This document shows, piece by piece, positions 15,629 to 23,832 of a stretch of 64,000 nucleotides of DNA. The notes under the pieces are model-generated. The model saw nothing but the letters and a program-made list of their open reading frames with translations, was not told where the DNA came from and did no database searches. The stretch covers positions 61,254-125,253 of the forward strand of contig NZ_BOOZ01000026.1 of the NCBI RefSeq assembly GCF_016863495.1. Direction: 5' to 3'. The first letter of the stretch is position 1, and every line of letters begins with the position of its first letter. This DNA comes from Micromonospora andamanensis (GTDB lineage Bacteria; Actinomycetota; Actinomycetes; Mycobacteriales; Micromonosporaceae). The position numbers and the translations under genes were made by a program.

Positions 15629-16258
15629 TCACCACGTTTCTCGGCGAACCGGGCGAGAGCCTCCTGGTTGGTAGGCGAACTCACGCGCGGTGGATTCCAG
15701 CCGCTCGCGGTAGGCGGCCCACCACGCCTCGTCGCCTTCGACGACGTTGTCGCCGGGTCGCCGCCAGCCCACCTGGCCGTCGATCAGTTCGCGCACGATG
15801 TCGGCGTGTCCGGCATGCCGGTTCAGCTCCGCGAGCATGTGCACGAGGATGTGCTGCAACGTCACCGGGGTGTGGCCCCACCACCGCACCGAGCCGGGGG
15901 CGTCGATCGGCAGAGTCTCGATCGTGGCGTCGGCGTGTGCCCAGACGCGGCGCCACAGACCGATGATGTCGTCGCGGGACTCGTCGGCCGCGGCCCACAT
16001 GTCCGTATTCGGCTCGTCGTCTTCGTTCAGGCCCGCGACGGGTTCGGGAAAGGGGCGGTCGAACACCTCGCCGAAATACCCGGCGGTCACCGAAGCTACG
16101 TGTTTGACCAGCCCGAGCAGGTTCGTCCCGGTCGGCACGAGCGGGCGCCGGACCTCGTACTCCGACAGCCCGTCGAGCTTGCCGAGCAGCGCCTCGCGCG
16201 CCTCCCGCAGGTACCGATGGAGATTTGCCTTGACGTCGAGGTCTGTCACGCGGCTCAT
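15629..16258 (-). CDS. DinB-family protein (DUF664)
   Basis: This 209-residue protein has the four-helix DinB/YfiT fold. Helix 1 reads ANLHRYLREAREALLGKLDGL. The first metal-type His is in LLGLVKHVASV near residue 51. The paired His residues are in TLQHILVHMLAELNRHAGHAD near residues 147-162. In actinobacteria many such proteins are mycothiol-dependent transferases; that specific role is inference. The ATG at 16258 was chosen because upstream codons lose coding character. Convergent with the esterase gene. Confidence 0.8.
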   Translation of the reverse strand: MSRVTDLDVKANLHRYLREAREALLGKLDGLSEYEVRRPLVPTGTNLLGLVKHVASVTAGYFGEVFDRPFPEPVAGLNEDDEPNTDMWAAADESRDDIIGLWRRVWAHADATIETLPIDAPGSVRWWGHTPVTLQHILVHMLAELNRHAGHADIVRELIDGQVGWRRPGDNVVEGDEAWWAAYRERLESTAREFAYQPGGSRPVRRETW

Positions 16259-16349
16259 GATCTCACCGCCGCGTTGGTCGCCGTGCCCGTCCGCCTGTGG
16301 TTTGATCCACACTCGACCTGTGACAGAGGCGTGCCCGGACCTCGGTGGG

Positions 16350-16706
16350 TCAGGTCTGGTCAGCCGGTACGCCTCGGCTGAACCAGGTGGCCAGGGCCCG
16401 CAGTCGGTCCAGGCTCGCGGTGTGGTAGCTCTCGGGTTGAGGTCGCGGGAAGCTGGGATGCGCCGTATGCCCGTCAACCCAGGTCGACACGAAGTGAAAC
16501 CCTTCCGCCAGCCACTGGTCGGACGCCTCGCGGCGGTCGTAACCCGCACAGACGACGCGCATCGCCGCCTCCATGCGGGCGAACGCCGCCCGATCCCACT
16601 CCAGTTCGATGCGCAGCCGTAGCAGGAAGGATCCGTCGTCGCACCCGAACTCGCTCCGCAGCACGGCGAGTGCCTCTTCGACAGTTGGGCCACGTTCTTC
16701 ACTCAC
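16350..16706 (-). CDS. Small protein of unknown function
   Basis: About 118 residues, mostly helical, with EEALAVLRSEFGCDD near the N-terminus and a C-terminal WFSRGVPADQT. Codon use is normal for the region. I chose the GTG at 16706; the RBS is weak and an upstream start at 16769 is possible. I do not recognise the family. It lies upstream of and parallel to the DinB gene. Confidence 0.55.
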   Translation of the reverse strand: MSEERGPTVEEALAVLRSEFGCDDGSFLLRLRIELEWDRAAFARMEAAMRVVCAGYDRREASDQWLAEGFHFVSTWVDGHTAHPSFPRPQPESYHTASLDRLRALATWFSRGVPADQT

Positions 16707-16786
16707 GAGCGGCAGCCTAGTGCGGTGTCCATCTGTCGCTGCGGCGGTTTGACCCTGACGCAGGGTCAACCTTTCAGCATGGTGAC

Positions 16787-17061
16787 ATGATCACGGAAAC
16801 AGGAACTCGACCGCGCACGTCTCCCGGCGGCCACGGCGACAGTGCCGCGCGGGCGGAGAAAGGCGACCGGGCGGTGCGGCATTTCTCGATCCGCCACGAC
16901 GGCGTCACGAACGAGGCGAGAAGTACGTCGATGACGCGGGCATCGAGCCACCGCTTGTCGACCTGATGGACACGCTGGCGTTCGACACCGGCCGCACGTC
17001 GGCGGGAGATCTGAGCCGCCAGAGCCGAGCCCACCGGCAGACCTTGCCCAAATTATCTTAG
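16787..17061 (+). pseudogene. Possible frameshifted remnant of a small gene
   Basis: Two consecutive frames look coding. The first starts at ATG 16787 and includes RAVRHFSIRHDGVTNEA. One frame over, EKYVDDAGIEPPLVDLMD continues into AFDTGRTSAGDL and stops at TAG 17059-17061. A single indel near 16920 would join them. I do not recognise the protein. The 3' end overlaps the operator of the monooxygenase gene. Confidence 0.3.
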
Positions 17062-17074
17062 TCATTAAGATAAT
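17052..17074. promoter_or_regulatory. Perfect inverted repeat, likely MarR operator
   Basis: ATTATCTTA (17052-17060) and TAAGATAAT (17066-17074) are perfect 9-bp arms around GTCAT. The site is AT-rich and ends 3 bp before the ATG of the monooxygenase, whose own operon encodes a MarR regulator. Arm length and position match MarR autoregulatory sites. Confidence 0.75.
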
Positions 17075-17077
17075 CGC

Positions 17078-18325
17078 ATGAGCGTATCGACTGACTTCTC
17101 GGTGGCGATCGCCGGCGCCGGCCTCTCCGGACTCTGCCTCGCCCAGTACCTGATGCGCGCCGGCATCGACGTGCACGTCTACGAGCGGGACCCGGGCCCC
17201 TTCGTCAGGCGGCAGGGCTACCGGATCATTCTCAACCGGTACGGGCTGGAGGCGCTGCGCGAGAGCCTGCCCCGCCCCCTGTACCGCCTGGCGCTGACCA
17301 CCGGCGACGAGCCTGGCGGGCACCTGCGCTTCACCGACAGCCGGCTGCGGGACGCGTTCACCATCAACCTCAAGGAGGAGCCGCAGGCGACCCGTCAGGT
17401 GGACCGGCTGACCCTGCGGTCGATCCTGCAGTCCGGACTGGACGGGCACATCCACTACGGCAAGGCCGCCGTCGCGGTGGACGACGGTGGCCCGACCGGG
17501 CTGCGGCTGCGGTTCTCCGACGGCGGAGCCGCGCCGGCAACAGTCGTCGTGGGCGCCGACGGCGTCGGCTCGGCGCTGCGCACGCAGCTCATGCCGGACG
17601 CGGAGCCGACGAGCACCCCGATGGTGGGCATCTACGGCCGGTCGCCCCTGCGGCGCGACGGCGAGAGCGTCATCCCGGACGCCCTGCGTACCAGCGGAGT
17701 CCTGGCCATCGCCGACCGACCCGGCCGCGCCTTCTTCTTCACCTCGATGCGGTTCGGCGAGAGCCCGCGGGAGGCGTTCGCCCGCCTGGCCCCGGGCAGC
17801 TACGCGCCCACCGGCGACGACTACGTGATGTGGGCGATGCTGCTCCGCCAGGAGGAGCTGCCCATCGAGGTGCGTGGGAGCCTGCTGGCGCTGTGGAAAC
17901 GAGCCGCAGTGATGAGTACGGACTTCCACCCGCTCATCCGGCGGCTGGTCGACACGGCCGAACTGGACGCTACGGTGCTCAACCTCTTCGCCACCGGCCA
18001 GCGCCCGCACCGGTGGCCGGTGCCCCGCGCGACGATGATGGGCGACGCCGTGCACGTCATGCCACCGTTCGGCGCTCACGGTGGCAACACAGCCCTCCGG
18101 GACGCCGCCCTGCTCGGCCGCAGGCTGGTCGAGGCCCGGGCGAACGGCACGCCCGTGGAGGAGGCGATCGCCAGCTACCAGGCCGAGATGGTGCCCTACG
18201 CCTTCCACGCCGTCGACACCGCCGCCAAGCTGATGCGCCGCCTCACCGGCGGCGCGGCCGCACCGCACTGGGTGCTGACCCGCGTGTTACCTCGGCTGCA
18301 CCGGGTGACCGTGCCGGAGGCATGA
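17078..18325 (+). CDS. FAD-dependent monooxygenase (group A, TetX/PgaE-like)
   Basis: A 415-residue flavoprotein hydroxylase. The FAD ADP-binding motif is VAIAGAGLSGLCLA near residues 8-21. The second motif is VVGADGVGSALR near residue 156. The GD motif lies in MMGDAVHVMPPFGAHGGN near residue 325. It is the single-component NAD(P)H class used on aromatic or antibiotic substrates; the substrate is unknown. The ATG follows the operator directly without a Shine-Dalgarno site, so the transcript may be leaderless. Codon 404 (18287-18289) is TTA, the rare leucine codon often tied to development and secondary metabolism. The stop overlaps the MarR start (ATGA). Confidence 0.88.
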   Translation: MSVSTDFSVAIAGAGLSGLCLAQYLMRAGIDVHVYERDPGPFVRRQGYRIILNRYGLEALRESLPRPLYRLALTTGDEPGGHLRFTDSRLRDAFTINLKEEPQATRQVDRLTLRSILQSGLDGHIHYGKAAVAVDDGGPTGLRLRFSDGGAAPATVVVGADGVGSALRTQLMPDAEPTSTPMVGIYGRSPLRRDGESVIPDALRTSGVLAIADRPGRAFFFTSMRFGESPREAFARLAPGSYAPTGDDYVMWAMLLRQEELPIEVRGSLLALWKRAAVMSTDFHPLIRRLVDTAELDATVLNLFATGQRPHRWPVPRATMMGDAVHVMPPFGAHGGNTALRDAALLGRRLVEARANGTPVEEAIASYQAEMVPYAFHAVDTAAKLMRRLTGGAAAPHWVLTRVLPRLHRVTVPEA

Positions 18326-18798
18326 TTGCGGGCATGTCCGACGAACCGGCCCGTGACTCCGCGATCACCGACCTCATGCGCGCCGGGCGGGAGACGGCGC
18401 GGCTGTCCATGGTGTTCCGGTACGCCATCGCGGAGCGGCTGGGCCTCACCGTGAGCGACCTGGAGTGCCTGGACCACCTGGCGGACGTCGGGTCCGCGAC
18501 CGCGGGCCAGGTCGCCGAACGGACAAACCTCACCACCGGGGCGGTGACAAGCATGCTCCGTCGGCTCCAGCAGGCCGGATACGTGACGGCCGAACGTGAT
18601 CCGGCGGACCGACGGCGGGTGATCGTCACCCTGCGACCGGAAAGGGTCGCCGAGCTGGAACGACCGTACGAGCGGTTCGCCGAACATGCCGAACGGCTCA
18701 TCGAGGGCTACACCGCTGAGGAGATCTCGCTGCTGATCCGGCACAACGACCGCATGCAGGCGATGTACCTCACCGAGTTGGACCGCCTCCGCAGCTGA
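18322..18798 (+). CDS. MarR-family transcriptional regulator
   Basis: This 158-residue regulator has the MarR winged helix: LTVSDLECLDHLADVG, then recognition helix TTGAVTSMLRRLQQAG near residues 70-85, and the wing ERDPADRRRVIV. The ATG at 18322 overlaps the monooxygenase stop; GGAGG is too close for it, so the in-frame ATG at 18334 may be used instead. It is cotranscribed with the monooxygenase and probably binds the inverted repeat at 17052, releasing on ligand binding. Confidence 0.9.
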   Translation: MIAGMSDEPARDSAITDLMRAGRETARLSMVFRYAIAERLGLTVSDLECLDHLADVGSATAGQVAERTNLTTGAVTSMLRRLQQAGYVTAERDPADRRRVIVTLRPERVAELERPYERFAEHAERLIEGYTAEEISLLIRHNDRMQAMYLTELDRLRS

Positions 18799-18845
18799 CG
18801 TGACAGCAGCCATGCCTGCCCGTGGGCGCATGTCATCGGTACGGT

Positions 18846-20042
18846 GTGCCTGTGGAAACCTTGGCACAGATACGCTCCGGAGCCTCGGTCGAGCGGTTGC
18901 TCTGTCATCCCAGGCTGCCGTTGATCGCCGGTTGGGACTCCGACCGCCCGGCGATCCGGATCTGGGAGTACGCGGTCGGACAGTTGCGCGAGGTTGGCGG
19001 TGTCGGTGCGGATTCGGCCGCCTACGACGATGCCGGCGGAGACCGGTTCGAGCGGACACCCTCTGCCACCTGGCATCCGAGTGAGCCGCAACTGGTCACA
19101 GCGGACCGCACCAGCCTGACCCGCTGGACCACCTCAGGCGTCGCCGCCATCGATGGCGTTCCACCTACCGAGTACCAGCGGGATGTGGCGTTCAGTCCGG
19201 ACGGTCAGACACTCTGGCTGTCGCCCGGCGGCAGCGAGGACGACTGGGAGTCCTCGCTCACGCTCGACCTTGCCTCCGGCGCAACCGCAACGGGCCCGCG
19301 CTGGGACACCGGAGTCGCGGCGTACCCCGGCGGTGGCCTCGTGGCCACCCTGCAAAGCGATCAGGGTGCCACGCTTGTGCTCTTCTGTCGGGACACCGAG
19401 CCCGTGCTGCGACCGATGCGACGGGCGTTGATCCTCGACTGCGACGGCTACGAGACCCCCCTCTTCAGCCCGGACGGGCGGCATTTCGCGGTACGGGGCA
19501 ACGCCTACGACAACTCGCTTGAGGTGTTCGAGTTTCCGTCGCTGCGCCGCGTACTGGGCCTGACGCTCGGGGAACCCAGCCCGGGGTACCCGTACCCGCA
19601 GGAGTGGTTGGACAGCATGCACGCCTGGTCGCGGCACAATGTCGCGTTCGGGCCCTCGCCGGGGGTCCTTTTGATCGGGACACCGGAGGGCACCGTCATC
19701 GAGATCGAGGTTGACGGACGACAGCTGGCCGAGCACCAGGTGCTGCCCGGTTCGAGGGTGACCGCCCTGACGGTCGCCGTCGGCGGCGAACTGATCGTTG
19801 CCGGCGACGGCACACTTCTGGTGCTGTCGACGGGACGGACCAGCCCACCCGAGCCGGCGACCGCCGCGGTGACCGAGTTTCTCGCCGGCACCTCTGAGGC
19901 TCCGGTCGTCGACATGGACCACCTTGACCTGACCGACGGAAGCCGGACATGGCAGCCAGGCGATCTGGAAACGGTCACCGACGCGTCGGACAGCGACCCG
20001 TCCTGGTTGAAGATCCGGGCCGGCATGAACAGCCTCACCTGA
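18846..20042 (+). CDS. Beta-propeller (WD40-like) protein
   Basis: A protein of about 398 residues with irregular propeller blades. Repeats of the form HPxxPxxxxxW and SPDGxxxxxxG recur (IRIWEY, ATWHPSEPQLVT, VAFSPDGQTLW, LFSPDGRHFAVRG, VAFGPSPGVLLIG). No signal peptide or catalytic motif is seen, so it is probably a cytoplasmic scaffold or orphan. The GTG at 18846 is chosen; a GTG at 18822 in frame is equally possible and neither has a clear RBS. Parallel to the gene at 20089. Confidence 0.65.
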   Translation: MPVETLAQIRSGASVERLLCHPRLPLIAGWDSDRPAIRIWEYAVGQLREVGGVGADSAAYDDAGGDRFERTPSATWHPSEPQLVTADRTSLTRWTTSGVAAIDGVPPTEYQRDVAFSPDGQTLWLSPGGSEDDWESSLTLDLASGATATGPRWDTGVAAYPGGGLVATLQSDQGATLVLFCRDTEPVLRPMRRALILDCDGYETPLFSPDGRHFAVRGNAYDNSLEVFEFPSLRRVLGLTLGEPSPGYPYPQEWLDSMHAWSRHNVAFGPSPGVLLIGTPEGTVIEIEVDGRQLAEHQVLPGSRVTALTVAVGGELIVAGDGTLLVLSTGRTSPPEPATAAVTEFLAGTSEAPVVDMDHLDLTDGSRTWQPGDLETVTDASDSDPSWLKIRAGMNSLT

Positions 20043-20088
20043 CCTCGACGATGACCATCCGGCAGCACGGTACGGAAGGATGGGTGCG

Positions 20089-20601
20089 GTGACAGTCGTT
20101 CGTGGCCGTACCTTTGACGTGTCCCGGGTGCTCGGTGCCATCGCGGCGCTCCTGACCGGACCGATACCGTCCGCCGACAGCCCCACCTCGATCGAATCCG
20201 ACAGGCACTCCGGCGAATGGCTGGCCACCCGGGCGGCCGGCTTCGTCCTCGCGCCGCTCTGGGAAGGTCCGGACCTCACCGGCCTGCGGGACCCGGAGTG
20301 GACCGAGCAGCTGGAAACCGGCGACCAGCACCTGGCCACCCTGGCCCGGACGTTCGACGAGCAGTGGGGCCCGCACCGGGTCCTCACCGTCGACTACCTC
20401 ATCCGGAACCCCCAGGCGGACCGCCCGCCGGTCTACGACGCACTGCTCCGTCAGGATCTCTACGGCGACCTGCACGTCTGGACGCCCGACCAGATACCGG
20501 ACCGGCGCCTCGCCCTCGTCCTCGGGCACAGCGACGGCGACCAACCCCTCACCCTCGCCGCGCTTGTCACCGCCGGTCCGGTCCCTGAACTGCCCGGCTG
20601 A
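20089..20601 (+). CDS. Hypothetical protein
   Basis: A 170-residue acidic protein with no recognised family. Its C-terminal half has VYDALLRQDLYGDLHVW and RRLALVLGHSDGDQPL. The GTG at 20089 has GGAAGGA eight nt upstream; an in-frame ATG at 20080 lacks that spacing. It lies 46 nt after the propeller gene and may share its transcript. Its last 142 bases overlap the 3' end of the convergent MFS gene. Confidence 0.6.
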   Translation: MTVVRGRTFDVSRVLGAIAALLTGPIPSADSPTSIESDRHSGEWLATRAAGFVLAPLWEGPDLTGLRDPEWTEQLETGDQHLATLARTFDEQWGPHRVLTVDYLIRNPQADRPPVYDALLRQDLYGDLHVWTPDQIPDRRLALVLGHSDGDQPLTLAALVTAGPVPELPG

Positions 20602-21818
20602 GCAGCATCGGCTGGCCGGCGCTCGACCGACCGGCCGGGGCTGGCGACAAGTGGCTCGGCCAGCAGCACGAGGAGCGCCGCGACGGCCAGCAGGCCGCCG
20701 GCCAGCGCCGTGCTGCGCACTCCGAACCCGGGCAGGAGGACGGCCCCGAGCAGCGATCCACCGGCGATGCCGACGTTGAAGGCGGCGGAGTTGCCCGCCG
20801 CCGCCAGGTCGGAGCGTCCCGGAGCCACTTCGAGTACCCGGTTCTGCAACGCCGGTGTGAGCGCACCCAGCGCGAACCCGGTCAGGGCCAGCAGCGCCCC
20901 GGTCGCCAGCGGCGAATCGGCCAGGACGAACATCGCGAGCAGGGCGATCGCGAGCAGCAGCACCGGTGCCACCATCGCGACGCGCTGGTTGCGGTCGCTC
21001 GCGATTCCGCCCACGGCGATACCTGCGAAGTCCGCGAGCCCCCGGATGAGCAGGAGCAGCCCGACCGCCGCCGGGGCGAACCCGGTGACGTCGGTCAGGA
21101 ACACAGCCGTGTAGGTGAACGCCGTGAACAGCCCGCCCACCGACAACGCGGTGGCGACCACGACCGTGGCGTAGCGGCGGGCGTCCGGGCTGGTGCCGGT
21201 GAACGCGTGGGCGGCCATCATCGGCGTCGACGGCATCAACGTCACGATCGCCACGAAGGCGGCCAGCGCCACACCGGCCAGGGCCAGGAACGCCGCACGC
21301 CAACCAAGCTGCTGCCCGAGCCAGGTACCGGCCGGCACCCCCAGCATCGGGCCGAGGGACGCCCCGGCGAACACGACAGCTGTGACCTTCCCGCGTACCC
21401 GCAGCGGGAACATGCCCGCGGCGGCGGGTGCCACCACGGCCCAGAACAGTGCCTGGGTGAGTGCGACGACAACGCGCGCCCAGAGCAGCACCTGGTAGTC
21501 GCGGGCGGCGGCCGAACCCACAGTGGCGACGACAAGCACGCCCAACAGGACGATCAGCAGGCGACGGCGCGGCACCCGCTGGGTGAGGTAGGTCAGCGGA
21601 ACCGAGACGACCGCGACGGTGACGGCGTATCCGGTGACGAGCAGGCCGGTGTGTGACAGCGACACGTTCAGATCGGTCGCGATGAGCGACAGGATGCCGA
21701 TGGGCAACGTCTCCACGGCGACGTAGCAGAACGCCGAGATGGACAGCGCGACAAGCGCCCCGATCGCCCGCGCCGACGCGGACGTCACCGGCTCCGGTAA
21801 TTCGTCACGACCACCCAT
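20460..21818 (-). CDS. MFS transporter, DHA1 family (sugar/drug efflux type)
   Basis: This 452-residue protein has twelve hydrophobic segments and the loop 2-3 motif LTYLTQRVPRRRLLI near residue 77. The family of sugar-efflux and chloramphenicol-resistance proteins fits best (AVETLPIGILSLIATDL near residue 34). The last fifty residues are Arg/Ser-rich and read through the end of the convergent gene, which suggests loss of an earlier stop. It follows the Gfo/Idh gene by 9 nt, with a GGAGG site inside that gene's end, so it is the third gene of the ThuA operon. Confidence 0.83.
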   Translation of the reverse strand: MGGRDELPEPVTSASARAIGALVALSISAFCYVAVETLPIGILSLIATDLNVSLSHTGLLVTGYAVTVAVVSVPLTYLTQRVPRRRLLIVLLGVLVVATVGSAAARDYQVLLWARVVVALTQALFWAVVAPAAAGMFPLRVRGKVTAVVFAGASLGPMLGVPAGTWLGQQLGWRAAFLALAGVALAAFVAIVTLMPSTPMMAAHAFTGTSPDARRYATVVVATALSVGGLFTAFTYTAVFLTDVTGFAPAAVGLLLLIRGLADFAGIAVGGIASDRNQRVAMVAPVLLLAIALLAMFVLADSPLATGALLALTGFALGALTPALQNRVLEVAPGRSDLAAAGNSAAFNVGIAGGSLLGAVLLPGFGVRSTALAGGLLAVAALLVLLAEPLVASPGRSVERRPADAAQPGSSGTGPAVTSAARVRGWSPSLCPRTRARRRSGIWSGVQTCRSP

Positions 21819-21827
21819 CCGGCGGCC

Positions 21828-22946
21828 TCAACCTCCGGGGGTGAGCGTGGACAGCCAGTCCTCGGCGGGGGTGAGCGGAACGGGTGCGGGACGTTCGACA
21901 GCAGTGGTCAGCTCGACCCGTCGGCCTTCGGCGGCCGACCGGAGCAGGGCGGTCATGATGTCGAGTACGTGCAGCGCCACCGCACCACTGGCCCGGGGCG
22001 GGCGCGTCTGATCGGCCTGGACCAGGTCGATCAGGCCGACCCCTCGGGAGGCGGCGACGTAGCCGGCCCGAGGCTCGACGGTGCGCCACCCGGGGCCGTC
22101 GAGCGCGAGATGGCGGACCTCGCCGTCGAAGTGGTTCGGATCGGGTACGGCGAGAGTGCCGTGCTCCCCGTGCACCTCGATCGGCGCGGCAGTCGTCGCG
22201 ACACCGTCGAAGCTGGTCGTGAGGGTGGTCAGCGCACCACAGGCATGTTCCAGCACACCGCTCACATGGGTCGGCACCTGGACCGGGATCCGCTGCCCGA
22301 GGCGCGGGCCCGAGCCGATGACCCGGGTGTCACGTAGCTGGCTCGCCGCCCCGATCACCGCCCGGACCGGCCCGAGCAGGTGGACCAGGGCGGAGATGTA
22401 GTACGGCCCCATGTCCATCAGCGGGCCGCCGCCCGGGGCGTAGTAGAAGTCGGGGTTCGGGTGCCAGCGCTCGTGTCCCGGGGTGACCATGACCGCCGAC
22501 GCGGCGAGGGGGCGGCCGATCAGTCCACCGTCGAGCGCCGCTCGGGCGGTCTGCGTGCCGGTGCCCAGAACGGTGTCCGGCGCGCAGCCGACGCGGACGC
22601 CGGCCGACGTCGCCCGGTCGAGGAGCGCCCGGCCCTCCGGGAACGTGACGGTCAGCGGCTTCTCGACGTAGACGTTGCGGCCGGCGTCGATCGCGGCACC
22701 CGAGATCTCGGCGTGCGCCGCCGGGATGGTGAGGTTGAGCACCGTCGACACGTCGGGGTGCTCCAGCAGTCGCTTGACGGTCACCGCCTCGGCGCCGGGA
22801 ATCGTGGCGGCTGCCGCTTCGGCCCGGGCCGCGTCCAGGTCGGCCACCGCGACGACACGCACCGTGGGATGGCCGGCGAGCGTCTCCAGGTACGCGCGGG
22901 AGATGAACCCGAGACCTACGATGCCGATGCCGTGCGGGTCGCCCAC
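21828..22946 (-). CDS. Gfo/Idh/MocA-family oxidoreductase
   Basis: A 372-residue NAD(P)-dependent sugar or cyclitol dehydrogenase. The dinucleotide motif is GIVGLGFISRAYLE near residue 8. The family signature is GRNVYVEKPLTV, with the catalytic Lys near residue 98. The C-terminal sheet domain includes GGGPLMDMGPYY. The GTG at 22946 has GGGG six nt upstream and overlaps the end of the ThuA gene by 31 nt. With ThuA and an MFS protein it likely serves uptake or oxidation of a glycoside; the substrate is unknown. Confidence 0.88.
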   Translation of the reverse strand: MGDPHGIGIVGLGFISRAYLETLAGHPTVRVVAVADLDAARAEAAAATIPGAEAVTVKRLLEHPDVSTVLNLTIPAAHAEISGAAIDAGRNVYVEKPLTVTFPEGRALLDRATSAGVRVGCAPDTVLGTGTQTARAALDGGLIGRPLAASAVMVTPGHERWHPNPDFYYAPGGGPLMDMGPYYISALVHLLGPVRAVIGAASQLRDTRVIGSGPRLGQRIPVQVPTHVSGVLEHACGALTTLTTSFDGVATTAAPIEVHGEHGTLAVPDPNHFDGEVRHLALDGPGWRTVEPRAGYVAASRGVGLIDLVQADQTRPPRASGAVALHVLDIMTALLRSAAEGRRVELTTAVERPAPVPLTPAEDWLSTLTPGG

Positions 22947-23626
22947 ACCATTCCCCTTTCGATGACGGTACGCACGCTCGGGTGCTCCAGCACGTCGAGG
23001 CTGTGCCCCGGAGTCGTCACGACGATCCGCCCGGCACCCCAGTGTCGGGTCCAGATCGCCGGCGAGGTGACCGGCCGGTGCCACGGGTGCCACGCCCGGG
23101 TCGGGTGGGTGGTGGTGGCCAGCACGTCGATCAGGTCGTCGTGCAGCACCCAGTACTGCTCGGTGACCAGGTCGAAGTCGTCGATCCCGGCGGTGATCGG
23201 ATGCTCCCGCCCGAGGTCGGTCATCGAGATCGTGTGGGGCAGGAAGTTGTCCGCCTCGCCGCCGACACGGTCGCACGGCTCGACGCCCGGATGGGTGGCG
23301 AACTGGCCACCCACCAGGTGCAGGTAGTCCGAGGAGGCGCGGAACGAGTCGGCGATGCCGCCGTGCCAGCCGGTGAAACCCGTCCCGGCGACGACCGCCG
23401 CGGCCAGACCGGCCATCTGCTCCGCGGTGATCTGCGACATCGTCATGCACTGCACGATGAGGTCGGTGTCGGCCAGTTCGGCGGCGTCGGCGTAGATCTC
23501 CGTCGACTCCTCCACCCGTACCGCGTATCCGTTGCGTTCGAGGAACGGGATGAACAGCGCCGTCGCCTCGACCGGCCGGTGTCCCTCCCATCCGCCTCGG
23601 ACCACAAGGGCTTTCCGCCGCGTCAC
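22916..23626 (-). CDS. ThuA-like protein (class I glutamine amidotransferase-like fold)
   Basis: This 236-residue protein fits the trehalose-utilisation ThuA family: KALVVRGGWEGHRPVEA at the N-terminus, FTGWHGGIADSFR near residue 87, and HPITAGIDDFDL near residue 142. ThuA proteins commonly accompany Gfo/Idh oxidoreductases in disaccharide catabolism. The GTG at 23626 has GGGGAGGAG before it. First gene of the operon, divergent from the LysR gene at 23833, which probably controls it. Confidence 0.83.
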   Translation of the reverse strand: MTRRKALVVRGGWEGHRPVEATALFIPFLERNGYAVRVEESTEIYADAAELADTDLIVQCMTMSQITAEQMAGLAAAVVAGTGFTGWHGGIADSFRASSDYLHLVGGQFATHPGVEPCDRVGGEADNFLPHTISMTDLGREHPITAGIDDFDLVTEQYWVLHDDLIDVLATTTHPTRAWHPWHRPVTSPAIWTRHWGAGRIVVTTPGHSLDVLEHPSVRTVIERGMVWATRTASAS

Positions 23627-23814
23627 ACCCGCTCCTCCCCCGGTCCGCCGCCCCTGGCACCGCTGCCGCCGGGGCGACGCCCGCACCGTCCAACCGCCGC
23701 TAACCGTACCCGGAGTGCCGCCCTGAATCTGCCCACGCCCGAGGCACCGCACGCCGACACCGGGATGCTCCGGCAGCAGTGCCCGACATCAGTCGGGATC
23801 GCCGTGCCGGTACA

Positions 23815-23827
23815 CAGCTATAAGCTG
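23815..23827. promoter_or_regulatory. Palindrome at the LysR start (likely autoregulatory site)
   Basis: CAGCT (23815-23819), ATA, AGCTG (23823-23827) is a perfect short palindrome that extends to 19 bp with one mismatched pair. It lies 6 bp before the LysR start and faces the divergent ThuA promoter, as is usual for LysR systems. Confidence 0.5.
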
Positions 23828-23832
23828 CGTGC

